Assembly: GCA_963731745.1 (NCBI GenBank)
Contig: CAVSWT010000010.1
Coordinates: forward strand, 248,001 to 312,000
From: CAVSWT01 sp963731745
GTDB taxonomy: Bacteria > Bacteroidota > Ignavibacteria > Ignavibacteriales > Ignavibacteriaceae
DNA: 64,000 nt
Reading direction: 5' to 3'
Of this stretch, positions 26,894 to 35,222 are shown one piece after another. Position numbers and translations under genes: made by a program. The stretch's first letter is position 1; the number at the start of each line of letters is the position of its first letter. The notes below the pieces were generated by a model, which saw only the letters and a program-made list of their open reading frames with translations, was not told where the DNA came from and made no database searches.

Positions 26894-28125
26894 ATTATTT
26901 TAATTTGTTTAAATATTTAAAGGGAGCTTTCAATCTTAATGAAAATGAAATTAACCTTTCAAATCTGGATGCGAAAATTTATAATATTAATTTTGTTTCT
27001 AATGGACTAAATAATTTTATCGGTGGAAACGAGTATCAGTCTTTCAGTACTTTCTTTAAAGCAGTAATAAAATATTATCTCTCGAAAAATTATTTTTCGA
27101 ATAATTATATTTTTAAAATGCTTGAAGTTCCTGATGAAAGTGTTGATGAAAATAATAAATTTAAATACTCAATTCTTAAAAGTACAAACAGTTCAAAAGC
27201 AAAAGAAGCTGTAATTCTTCTGCATGGGTTAAATGAAAGAACCTGGGATAAATATTTACCATGGGCATATTCTCTTTTTGAAAAGACTAATAAAGCAGTC
27301 GTTTTATTTCCGAATGCTTTTCATATTAATCGCGCTCCACAAGATTGGGGGAATTTTAGATTAATGAACGAGGTTTCGAAGGAAAGAAAAAAACTCCTTC
27401 CGGAAATTTCATGTGCTACATTTGCGAATGCGGCTATAAGCACACGGCTTCAGTTTGTCCCTCAGAGATTTATATATAGCGGACTTCAGACGTATTATGA
27501 TATTATTGAACTAGTTAAAGAAATTCGAAGCGGCAAACATCAGTTAATTGAAAAAGATGCGACTATTGATTTATTTGGTTATTCGATAGGAGCATTTTTA
27601 TCTGAAATCATCTTAATGAGTAATCCCGATAATCTTTTTTCCGATTCAAGGTTATTTATCTTTTGCGGTGGACCGACGATCAACTTCATGAATCCTGTTT
27701 CAAAATCTATAATTGACAGTGAAGCATTTAATGCAATAAGCCAACTATTAGTAAATGATTTTGATAAGTTTATTTACACTGATGAGAGATTGAAAAACTT
27801 TTTTGAATTAAAAACTGCGGAAGGATATTATTTTAAATCTTTACTGAATATTGAGCAAAATAAATCATTCAGAGAAAATAGGCTGCATCAATTAAAAGAA
27901 AAAATATTTAATTATTCATTAAAAAAAGATACTGTAATGCCTTTTGAAGGTGTTGCCCAAACATTGACAGGAGAACGAAACAATATTGGGATCAGATCTG
28001 AAGTTAAAGATTTTGATTTTCCATATGTACACGAAACACCATTTCCTTTAATTTCAAATTATGAATTAGAGATCGATAAAAATTATAATTCATTCATAAG
28101 TTCTGCATGTAGATTTTTAAATTAA
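26890..28125 (+). CDS. Alpha/beta hydrolase, DUF6051-like
   Basis: 411 residues from a GTG start that overlaps the merR stop; AAGGGG precedes it. AVILLHGLNERTWDKYLPWA gives the HG oxyanion loop, and DLFGYSIGAFLSEIIL gives the nucleophile elbow G-Y-S232-I-G. The C-terminal VHETPFPL is a plausible source of the catalytic His. The first 80 residues are unique to the family. No signal peptide, so it is cytoplasmic. Substrate is unknown. I recognise the overall form as the Bacteroidota DUF6051 family, with moderate certainty. Coupling to a MerR regulator suggests inducible use on a specific ester or drug-like compound. Confidence 0.8.
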   Translation: MNYFNLFKYLKGAFNLNENEINLSNLDAKIYNINFVSNGLNNFIGGNEYQSFSTFFKAVIKYYLSKNYFSNNYIFKMLEVPDESVDENNKFKYSILKSTNSSKAKEAVILLHGLNERTWDKYLPWAYSLFEKTNKAVVLFPNAFHINRAPQDWGNFRLMNEVSKERKKLLPEISCATFANAAISTRLQFVPQRFIYSGLQTYYDIIELVKEIRSGKHQLIEKDATIDLFGYSIGAFLSEIILMSNPDNLFSDSRLFIFCGGPTINFMNPVSKSIIDSEAFNAISQLLVNDFDKFIYTDERLKNFFELKTAEGYYFKSLLNIEQNKSFRENRLHQLKEKIFNYSLKKDTVMPFEGVAQTLTGERNNIGIRSEVKDFDFPYVHETPFPLISNYELEIDKNYNSFISSACRFLN

Positions 28126-28209
28126 TATAAAATCCATTTACAAAATTGAATATTCAAATAATTGTTAGTGTGATATATAGATTTGGGAAATGAAAAGTAA
28201 TTTTAATAA

Positions 28210-28887
28210 TTATGTAACTAGACGGCCATCTTTCATCTCAAACACCTTATCCGCCAAATTTACTAATCCCGCATTATGAGTGACAATGACAAATGTCTTT
28301 TTAAATTTATTACGCAATTCGATAAACAATTGATGGAGTGCTTCGCTGTTAGCTGAATCTAAATTGCCGGTAGGTTCATCAGCAAATATAATGGCTGGAT
28401 CATTTGCTAAAGCTCTTGCAACCGCAATGCGCTGCTGTTCACCGCCCGAGAGTTCAGCCGGTTTATGATTTAATCTTTCTAGTAATCCTACCGTTTTTAA
28501 TAACTCTTCGGACTTCTTTAGAGCGTCGTTAAGTGAAACTCCATTTATCATTTGCGGAATTGAAACATTTTCAACTGCGGTAAATTCCGGAAGTAAATGA
28601 TGAAACTGAAAAACAAATCCAATATTCATGTTTCTAAATTTTGCCAGTTTATCATCAGAATATTTAAATATATTTTCTGAATTAAAATAAACATTGCCTT
28701 TGTCAGGACGATCCAAACCACCGAGTAAATGCAGAAGCGTGCTTTTACCAGCTCCTGAAGCTCCAATTATAACCGATATTTTTTCGCTTTCAATTTCTAT
28801 TGAAACTGATTTTAAGACTTCAAGTTTTAGCTTCTTTTCGGTATTGTAGGATTTAATTAATTTTTCAGCCGTTAGAATATTTGCCAT
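28210..28887 (-). CDS. lolD: ABC transporter ATP-binding protein, LolD-like
   Basis: 225 residues. Walker A is GASGAGKST (42-50), the signature is LSGGEQQRIAVARAL and Walker B is IIFADEPTGNLDS, with the H-loop in VIVTHNAG. Similarity is to the LolD/MacB-type ATPases that power mechanotransmission rather than import. It lies 52 bases downstream of two FtsX-fold permeases, and together they match LolCDE, which releases lipoproteins from the inner membrane. The gap contains an AT-rich repeat motif shared with 31946-31962. Confidence 0.9.
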   Translation of the reverse strand: MANILTAEKLIKSYNTEKKLKLEVLKSVSIEIESEKISVIIGASGAGKSTLLHLLGGLDRPDKGNVYFNSENIFKYSDDKLAKFRNMNIGFVFQFHHLLPEFTAVENVSIPQMINGVSLNDALKKSEELLKTVGLLERLNHKPAELSGGEQQRIAVARALANDPAIIFADEPTGNLDSANSEALHQLFIELRNKFKKTFVIVTHNAGLVNLADKVFEMKDGRLVT

Positions 28888-28939
28888 TTTATAAAATTAA
28901 AATTGTTAATTGTTCATTTTTAATTATTCATTGCTTCGC

Positions 28940-30172
28940 TTATTCCCATTTTATTGCTTCAAGCACATTTATTCGTGCAGCTTTTAGAGCAGGGTAAAGA
29001 GAAGCGAGAAATGAAAGGAGCATGGAAACTCCCGTTATGTATAATAAGTCAGTTATTCTTAATTGAAGCGGAAGCGAATCAATTTTATACTGCGTAGGAT
29101 CAAGCGGATAAATATTAAACTTTAAATGAATGAAGCAAATTCCATATCCCAAAATTAATCCGGCTAATGTTCCAATTATTCCTATAAGCAAACCTTCAAA
29201 CATAAATATTTTTAAAATTGATTTTTCCTGTGTTCCCATAGATCTTAATATACCAATGTCTCTTCGTTTTTCTATCACAGACATAGAAAGAGAACCCAAA
29301 ATATTAAATGTTGCTACAGCAATTATCAAGGAAAGTAAAATGAACGCCGACCATCTTTCAACCTGCATAACTGAATAAAGATCTTTTCGGAAATCATACC
29401 AAGTATTAATACTAAAATCATTTTGATTTAATTTTTTTAACAACTGCTCTTTAACTTCAAATGCTTCATTAATATTATGCAGCCGAATATCATAACCCTG
29501 ATATCTATTTTTATAACCGAGAAGTGATTGAGTATATTTAAGTGAAGCGAAGATATAAGAATTATCGTACTCATTATTATTTGAACTAAAAACTCCGCTA
29601 ACTAAAAATTTCTGCATTGCAGGAAGTCCAAATTGGGTAATGGCTTTTTCAATTCCAACTGGAGATATTACTGTAATTGTGTCTCCTATAATTGACTGCA
29701 ATTTATCGGCTAACGGAAGGCCTAGAACTACCTGCGGTATCGCCCCTTTTTTGGAAAGATCATAATGTCCAAAAAGAATATTTGATTTTATTTGATAAAC
29801 ACTGTCGCCGGATTCCTGGTCAATTCCTTTTAGATCTATAATTTGTATTTCTTTTTTATGTTGCGCTACTACTTTACCTGATATGTAAGGCGTGATTTCT
29901 TCTATATCATTAATTTGATGAAGAGTCTGAAGCATTTGTTTTTCATTTCTATATCCTTCATCTGAAATAAATTCGACTCTAACATGCGGATCAAAAGTTA
30001 CAAGGAAAGAAGTTACAAGACTGCCGAACCCGTTAAAGACAGAAATAACTACTACTAAAGCTGCTACTCCAATTGTAATTCCTATTATGGAAATTAAAGA
30101 AATAATAGTAATAAAATTTACTTTGTGCTTTGAAACTAAATAACGTTTTGATATAAACTTTTCAAACTTCAT
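28940..30172 (-). CDS. ABC transporter permease, LolC/LolE-like (second)
   Basis: 410 residues. One N-terminal membrane helix (about 20-48, FITIISLISIIGITIGVAAL) is followed by a large periplasmic MacB-PCD-like domain (about 50-265). Three C-terminal helices form the FtsX domain (about 275-400, including EKRRDIGILRSMG). This is the LolC/E topology. The start overlaps the stop of the first permease by one base. It is likely to form a heterodimer with that protein and to work with LolD. Confidence 0.9.
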   Translation of the reverse strand: MKFEKFISKRYLVSKHKVNFITIISLISIIGITIGVAALVVVISVFNGFGSLVTSFLVTFDPHVRVEFISDEGYRNEKQMLQTLHQINDIEEITPYISGKVVAQHKKEIQIIDLKGIDQESGDSVYQIKSNILFGHYDLSKKGAIPQVVLGLPLADKLQSIIGDTITVISPVGIEKAITQFGLPAMQKFLVSGVFSSNNNEYDNSYIFASLKYTQSLLGYKNRYQGYDIRLHNINEAFEVKEQLLKKLNQNDFSINTWYDFRKDLYSVMQVERWSAFILLSLIIAVATFNILGSLSMSVIEKRRDIGILRSMGTQEKSILKIFMFEGLLIGIIGTLAGLILGYGICFIHLKFNIYPLDPTQYKIDSLPLQLRITDLLYITGVSMLLSFLASLYPALKAARINVLEAIKWE

Positions 30173-31392
30173 TAGTTAAACCTTAAGGCTGAGATTGGTT
30201 TAATTTTAGAAGCGATATAGCTCGGCAGCACTGATACTAAAATTGCCAGCAATAAAGTTAGTGAGGAGACTAAAAGAAAAACGTTTATCGAAAGCTGAAT
30301 CGGTACTGTAGACATAAAATATACAGAAGAGGGGAGAGAAATGACATTATATTTTAACTGAATTCCCATAAGTAAAATTGCGAGCAAATTACCAATTAAA
30401 ATTCCCCACAGAGCTAGAAAAAATCCCTGGTATAAAAAAATAAATACAATCTGTTTGCTTTTAGCACCAAGAGCCTTAAGCGTTCCAATTGCATTCGTCT
30501 TTTCAAGAACAATCATCAGTAAAGTTGCTATAATATTAAAGACGGCTACAATTATAATTAAACCTAAAATAATTGGAATGGGTTTCTTCTGAAGCCCAAT
30601 CCATGTAAATATATTTCTATGAGTTTGATATATCGATTTAACAATATAGGGATATTTGAACTCGTTGTTTAATGCGGTTGTTATGCTGTCTATATCCGCA
30701 ATATTTTTCAATTTAATATCATAACCATTGATATTATCTCCAACATTAAATAGTTCTTGAGCTGACTTTAGTTGAACGTATGCAAATAAATCATCATACT
30801 TTGACATACCGCTTTCAAAAATACCGGATACTTTAAACTTCTCAATGTTTGGTAAATTTTCATAAGAGGGAAGCTTATCATTTCTTAATGCGAATACCGT
30901 AACCTTGTCCCCGACTTTCAGGAATAATTTATTTGCTAATTTTTTACCAATAATTATTAAAGGTTCGTTTCCATCAATTAAATTATATTTGCCTTCTACA
31001 ATTTTATCTTTTAGATGATTTATATAATCTTGCGGGATTACTCCTTTAATATTTATTCCCTCTTTGTTTCTCTTACTGCTTATAATTGCAAGTTTGGAAA
31101 TATAAGGATTTATTTCTTTGGCTGAGTTGGATAATTCGTTTTTTAATTGAGGATATATTTTATGGTAATCAGGTAAAATCGAAGCATATGATGTAATTTG
31201 AATATGCGAATCAAATTCTATTATCTTATCAGTGATAGTTTTTTCGAATCCATTTAAAATACTCAAAGCAATGATTAGTGTGGCTACTCCGAGTGCAATC
31301 CCCACAATAGAAATAGCTGATATAAACGAAACAAACTTTGATTTCTTTTTAGAGAAAGCAAACTTTCGCGATACAAATAAGGGGAAAGACAT
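30172..31392 (-). CDS. ABC transporter permease, LolC/LolE-like (first)
   Basis: 406 residues with the same topology as its neighbour: N-terminal helix in FVSFISAISIVGIALGVATL, a periplasmic domain and three C-terminal helices with EKTNAIGTLKALGAKSKQIV. The two permeases are homologous but clearly different, as LolC and LolE are. It is the first gene of the three-gene minus-strand operon, with a TAATG overlap to the second permease. Confidence 0.9.
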   Translation of the reverse strand: MSFPLFVSRKFAFSKKKSKFVSFISAISIVGIALGVATLIIALSILNGFEKTITDKIIEFDSHIQITSYASILPDYHKIYPQLKNELSNSAKEINPYISKLAIISSKRNKEGINIKGVIPQDYINHLKDKIVEGKYNLIDGNEPLIIIGKKLANKLFLKVGDKVTVFALRNDKLPSYENLPNIEKFKVSGIFESGMSKYDDLFAYVQLKSAQELFNVGDNINGYDIKLKNIADIDSITTALNNEFKYPYIVKSIYQTHRNIFTWIGLQKKPIPIILGLIIIVAVFNIIATLLMIVLEKTNAIGTLKALGAKSKQIVFIFLYQGFFLALWGILIGNLLAILLMGIQLKYNVISLPSSVYFMSTVPIQLSINVFLLVSSLTLLLAILVSVLPSYIASKIKPISALRFN

Positions 31393-31553
31393 TTTAATTT
31401 TATTTTTTGAAGATAAATTTAACTAAGTAAAGCTTTATATGAAAACTACGAATAAAGTGACGATTATTGATTATTTTTAAATTTCAAACAGTACTTTTAA
31501 TTGATTATTAAACATCTATAATATATATTTGAAATCTGTTTTTTTTACGTTTT

Positions 31554-31629
31554 CGGGGCGTAGCGTAGCCCGGTTCATCGCGCCTGCTTTGGGAGCAGGA
31601 GGTCGCAGGTTCGAATCCTGCCGCCCCGA
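31554..31629 (+). tRNA. tRNA-Pro (UGG)
   Basis: Acceptor CGGGGCG pairs with CGCCCCG, discriminator A. The anticodon stem CCTGC/GCAGG holds loop TTTGGGA, giving anticodon UGG. T-arm GCAGG-TTCGAAT-CCTGC. No encoded CCA. Confidence 0.95.
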
Positions 31630-31680
31630 CAAATAAGAGTACCAAGTTCTTTTTTTATTGAAAAGCCATTCTACTAACCT

Positions 31681-31754
31681 GCGCCCGTAGCTCAATCGGA
31701 TAGAGCAACAGCCTTCTAAGCTGTAGGTTAGTGGTTCGATTCCACTCGGGCGTA
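31681..31754 (+). tRNA. tRNA-Arg (UCU)
   Basis: Acceptor GCGCCCG pairs with CGGGCGT (first pair G-U), discriminator A. The anticodon stem ACAGC/GCTGT holds loop CTTCTAA, giving UCU. T-loop TTCGATT. No encoded CCA. A GCGCC-TTC-GGCGC hairpin follows at 31759-31771. Confidence 0.95.
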
Positions 31755-31771
31755 CAAAGCGCCTTCGGCGC

Positions 31772-31840
31772 AATTAAAAATTAACAATTATTAATTTAAG
31801 GCAAATTGGTCTTTGTTAATTAATAATTTTTAATTGTCAT
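31772..31840. other. AT-rich inverted repeat between tRNA-Arg and tRNA-His
   Basis: Arms CAATTAAAAATTA (from 31771) and TAATTTTTAATTG (ending about 31838) form a 13-bp imperfectly centred stem. No gene is seen. Confidence 0.5.
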
Positions 31841-31918
31841 GGTGAGCGTAGCTCAGTTGGTTAGAGCACCAGGTTGTGGCCCTGGGGGTCGTGGGTTCAA
31901 TTCCCATCGCTCACCCCA
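31841..31918 (+). tRNA. tRNA-His (GUG)
   Basis: Carries the extra 5' G (31841) opposite C, as required by histidyl-tRNA synthetase. Acceptor GTGAGCG/CGCTCAC. Anticodon loop TTGTGGC gives GUG. CCA is encoded at 31916-31918. Confidence 0.95.
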
Positions 31919-31976
31919 ATTGATTTAAAAGAGTTTTAATTATTCATTGTTAATTGTTCATTATACATTGATACCA

Positions 31977-32051
31977 GGCCCCATCGTCTAATGGTTAGGA
32001 CCTCGCCCTTTCACGGCGGTAATAGGGGTTCGAATCCCCTTGGGGTCACCA
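31977..32051 (+). tRNA. tRNA-Glu (UUC)
   Basis: Acceptor GGCCCCA/TGGGGTC, discriminator A, encoded CCA at 32049-32051. Anticodon loop CTTTCAC gives UUC. It is the last tRNA before a terminator. Confidence 0.95.
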
Positions 32052-32054
32052 ATG

Positions 32055-32090
32055 AAAAACCTTCAGCAGAAATGTTGAAGGTTTTTTTAT
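32055..32090 (+). terminator. Terminator of the tRNA cluster
   Basis: Stem AACCTTCAGCA/TGTTGAAGGTT (one G-U pair) with loop GAAA, followed by seven T. It ends the Pro-Arg-His-Glu tRNA transcript. Confidence 0.9.
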
Positions 32091-32223
32091 TTTAAAGGGT
32101 TATTAATTAAGAATATAATTTGAAAATATTTCAGCAAAAAATTATTATTTTATTCTTTGCTAGAAATGATACCTCAAATTGGTTGAGTTGAGATAAATCT
32201 TTAAAACGATTATTGGAGCTGAG

Positions 32224-34104
32224 TTACATAACAGAAGCTTTAACAGCAAATATTGAATCCTCTGATAATAATTCCATATCAGACATAACAGAAATTAAAT
32301 CGTCAAGCTTCTCTTCAAGAGTTGTGATTTCATAATCTGCTTTCTGTTTGATATCAAAAATTTTTCCTAGAGTTTCAGAGAAAAGTTGTTTGTAATATTC
32401 AATTCCTGCTGAAATGTTTGTTACAAAAGTATTAAAATATTTTACTTGATTTGTGGTAACGGGCAGTTCAATTAATGAAATTTTTTCTTCAAGATAATTT
32501 ATGTAAAGCCTAAGTTCTTTCATAAACATGTTTGGCCTGTCGCTTCTGGTTATAATATTAATTTTACCATAAATATGGTTTACCATTTCACAAAGCGAAA
32601 CAATTGTTGAAAAATAAGCCATGTTTGGGCCGGGGCAAACAGCGGTTCCAACACCATCAACTTTTAAAACCGAATCATTTATTTCTAAAGCTGGCAGAGC
32701 AAGACCAACACACAAACAAGTTTTGTCAATTATTTTATTATAAGCTTTTTCTTTTTCAATCTCAGTTTTTGAAGTGGAATTAAGTTGTTCAATTTTTTGC
32801 GATTGATATTTTACTGAAGCCGTGCAGATTGGCTTTGCACTAAATTCTGTATCAGAAATCAGAAACTTTTTCGGACATGAACTTCCAGGTTTACCTTTGT
32901 CTGCATTCTCAGCTTTTTCAACGTCTTTTGTATTACCGCGCAAACTGTTAAAAGGAACTCCAAGCGGTGAGGTATTACTCAAATATAAATCTTCTTCTTT
33001 TGCATTTACGAGAAGCGATAGTGTTCTTTCGTCAACATTTGTAGCTTCAGGAACTAGAAGTAGGGGAGAACCCCAACCAACTGAATCCAATTCATAATAC
33101 TCCAGCAGAAAATTATTTTCTTCAAACGTGCCAACTCCGCCTTGAGCAGTTATTTTCAATTTTGGAGGTGTTGCACTAAATAAAATATTCTTTTTGTTTA
33201 ATGCACCTGAATATATTTCAAATAATGTATCTATTAATATTTTACGGTTGGATTTAAATTCTTCTAGTATCGGTCCAATCAAATAACCATCTGTAGCAAA
33301 GGCGTGCCCGCCGCAATTAAGTCCTGATTCAATTCTATATTCAGAAACCCACAATCCTTTTTTAGCGAGAAACTTTCCTTGTATAAGTGCAGAACGGAAA
33401 TCGCTTACTTTTAAAATTATTTTTTTCTTTAGTTTACCATTTTTATCCGGATAAAAGTCTTGAAAACTTTCAAAATAACTGTAGAGTTTCGGATTCATTC
33501 CTGCTGATAGAACCACAGATGAGTTAAGTTCGCTTTGTGCAAAACCACGCAACGATGCATGTGCATCGTTAAACTCAATTGGAAGTTGTCCTGACTTATC
33601 AAAATTAGCCTTATCAACTTTTGTCATAATGTTTACATCAATGCTACCCGCATGCATCAGTTTATCAAGCAGGTCTTTAATTTCTTCTTTGCTGATTAAG
33701 CCTTGAATATAGGATTTCAAATGTCTCTTCAATTCAGAATAATCAGGCAATATTGAATAATATTTTTCAAGCTCAGAACCCTTCTCCAAAATATTATCCT
33801 TCAAAGAAACAATATTTTTATTTACAAGTTCGCTAATGAGATTTAAATAAAGAGTAATTCGCTTTGCCCTGTAATCATATTCTTTTGTCGAAATAGGGAA
33901 GAATGGAATATCTTTTTTAACAGAATGAATCTTCCTCATTTTTTCAATTAAATCATCATCAACAATTGAAATGACTGAATTTATTCCATAGTGAGCTACT
34001 TTGAGCGGTGTATCAATCGTAAAAGCTAATCCCATTACCGGGATGTGAAATTTATGCAATAAAATTTTACCTATGTTTATGATTCGTATTTTATTTAACG
34101 GCAA
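32224..34104 (-). CDS. Conserved protein of unknown function with TIM-barrel-like motifs
   Basis: 626 residues, a family I do not recognise by name. Several stretches recall FMN-type TIM barrels of the nitronate monooxygenase/IMP dehydrogenase class: IPVMGLAFTIDTPLKVAHYG at the start, GLNCGGHAFATDG in the middle and ITAQGGVGTFEE later. A Cys-rich second half (SSCPKKF, PICTASVKY, KTCLCVGLALPAL, AVCPGPNM) could bind a metal or a cluster. The C-terminal 120 residues are helical. The start is a TTG with no clear ribosome-binding site; no in-frame ATG lies near it, and the next Met is at VMGL (residue 24). There is no signal peptide. Neighbours give no hint of role. A flavin or Fe-S oxidoreductase is only a guess. 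Confidence 0.65.
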   Translation of the reverse strand: MPLNKIRIINIGKILLHKFHIPVMGLAFTIDTPLKVAHYGINSVISIVDDDLIEKMRKIHSVKKDIPFFPISTKEYDYRAKRITLYLNLISELVNKNIVSLKDNILEKGSELEKYYSILPDYSELKRHLKSYIQGLISKEEIKDLLDKLMHAGSIDVNIMTKVDKANFDKSGQLPIEFNDAHASLRGFAQSELNSSVVLSAGMNPKLYSYFESFQDFYPDKNGKLKKKIILKVSDFRSALIQGKFLAKKGLWVSEYRIESGLNCGGHAFATDGYLIGPILEEFKSNRKILIDTLFEIYSGALNKKNILFSATPPKLKITAQGGVGTFEENNFLLEYYELDSVGWGSPLLLVPEATNVDERTLSLLVNAKEEDLYLSNTSPLGVPFNSLRGNTKDVEKAENADKGKPGSSCPKKFLISDTEFSAKPICTASVKYQSQKIEQLNSTSKTEIEKEKAYNKIIDKTCLCVGLALPALEINDSVLKVDGVGTAVCPGPNMAYFSTIVSLCEMVNHIYGKINIITRSDRPNMFMKELRLYINYLEEKISLIELPVTTNQVKYFNTFVTNISAGIEYYKQLFSETLGKIFDIKQKADYEITTLEEKLDDLISVMSDMELLSEDSIFAVKASVM

Positions 34105-34278
34105 ATAGTAGAGCTATGAAAATAACTTCAACCAATACCATAAATGATTTACGACAAGGCTCACCAAGGATTTACCAATGAGAGCCTGTCTATAATTGAC
34201 TTCTAAGAATACAATATATCCTGAATCTAGATTCTTCTCAGAAGTTCGGATAATTTTTAATTATCCTTTAATTCCCAA

Positions 34279-34596
34279 TTACCATCTTTTAGGTCTGCCG
34301 GAATTAGAACCTCTTGATCCTCTTTGATCTCTGCCTCCGCCCGAACGGGAATCGTTTTTGGGTCGTGCTTCATTGACGGTAATACTTTTTCCTTTCAAGT
34401 CTTTTCCGTTCAATTCATTGATAGCTTTTTGTGCTTCAGTCTGATTGGATAATTCAATAAAGCCAAAGCCTTTTGACGTACCAGAGTACATATCCTTTAT
34501 AACTTTAACACTTGTTATATTACCGTATTCTGAAAATAGATTTTTTAAATCTTCTTCAGATACTTCAGATGCCAGATTGCCTACGTAAATGTTCAT
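34279..34596 (-). CDS. RNA-binding protein with a single RRM
   Basis: 105 residues. The RRM spans about 1-78, with RNP2 IYVGNL (3-8) and RNP1 KGFGFIEL (42-49). The basic, Gly/Arg/Ser-rich tail (81-105, GGGRDQRGSRGSNS) resembles cyanobacterial and Bacteroidota cold-inducible RNA-binding proteins. AAAGGA precedes the ATG. It probably binds mRNA as a chaperone. The long upstream gap to the next gene may hold its promoter and leader, as is common in cold-responsive genes. Confidence 0.92.
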   Translation of the reverse strand: MNIYVGNLASEVSEEDLKNLFSEYGNITSVKVIKDMYSGTSKGFGFIELSNQTEAQKAINELNGKDLKGKSITVNEARPKNDSRSGGGRDQRGSRGSNSGRPKRW

Positions 34597-35222
34597 ACAT
34601 TTTTCCTTTAGTTTGTTACAATCATTTCTGCATACCTGCTGATATTATTTTGCATGAGTAGACTAGAAATAATTAGTATGGATTTATAAATTGAAGAAAT
34701 ATATTAAAAAGGGGAACGCATTTATTTTGAACCTGCGTTGATAGTCCGTTAAAAAGGGTTACTTATCAATGGAATAGTTCAGCTTTTTGATTTTTTTCTT
34801 TTAGTTTTTTATTGCCTTAAATAAATATTTTATATCAATTATTTAGTGTCCGTAATTTACTTACAAAATATCAGTTTTCCTATGATAATAAATACGTACC
34901 GATTTCAGGAAACCTAATCACATTTACTCGTTGTAAAAACTTAAAACCTGATGTGATCATTAATTAAAAGTTTAAGACTAAATAAAGGGATGCAAAAAAC
35001 AAGCCGTACATAAATTTCAAAAGATTAGAAATGATAGTAGTTAATTTATTAACGAAAGTAAAATTTACTTTAATTGAGTAATTTATTTTAGAATTTCGTT
35101 CATTTCTTCAACAAGCTTCAGACATTATCTCGACTCTACAATATCCAAAATAGAATTTTAAATGCAGTTAAGATAATTATTGTTTATTTTATCTTAACAA
35201 TAAAAAAAATTTCGGGGGATTT
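34597..35222. other. 626-base intergenic region between the RRM gene and the DUF3160 gene
   Basis: AT-rich, with divergent genes on each side. No open frame, tRNA or convincing terminator is seen. It presumably holds both promoters and possibly a long 5' leader for the RRM gene. Confidence 0.4.

Noticed and set aside
31516..31773. An 85-codon open frame on the minus strand over the tRNA-Pro and tRNA-Arg genes
   Set aside because: It is antisense to two well-folded tRNAs, a common artefact of tRNA palindromes, and has no independent support.
34105..34278. A structured RNA downstream of the RRM gene (ACTTCT...AGAAGT and AGGCTC...GAGCCT pairings)
   Set aside because: The stems are interrupted, there is no T run and no known RNA family fits.
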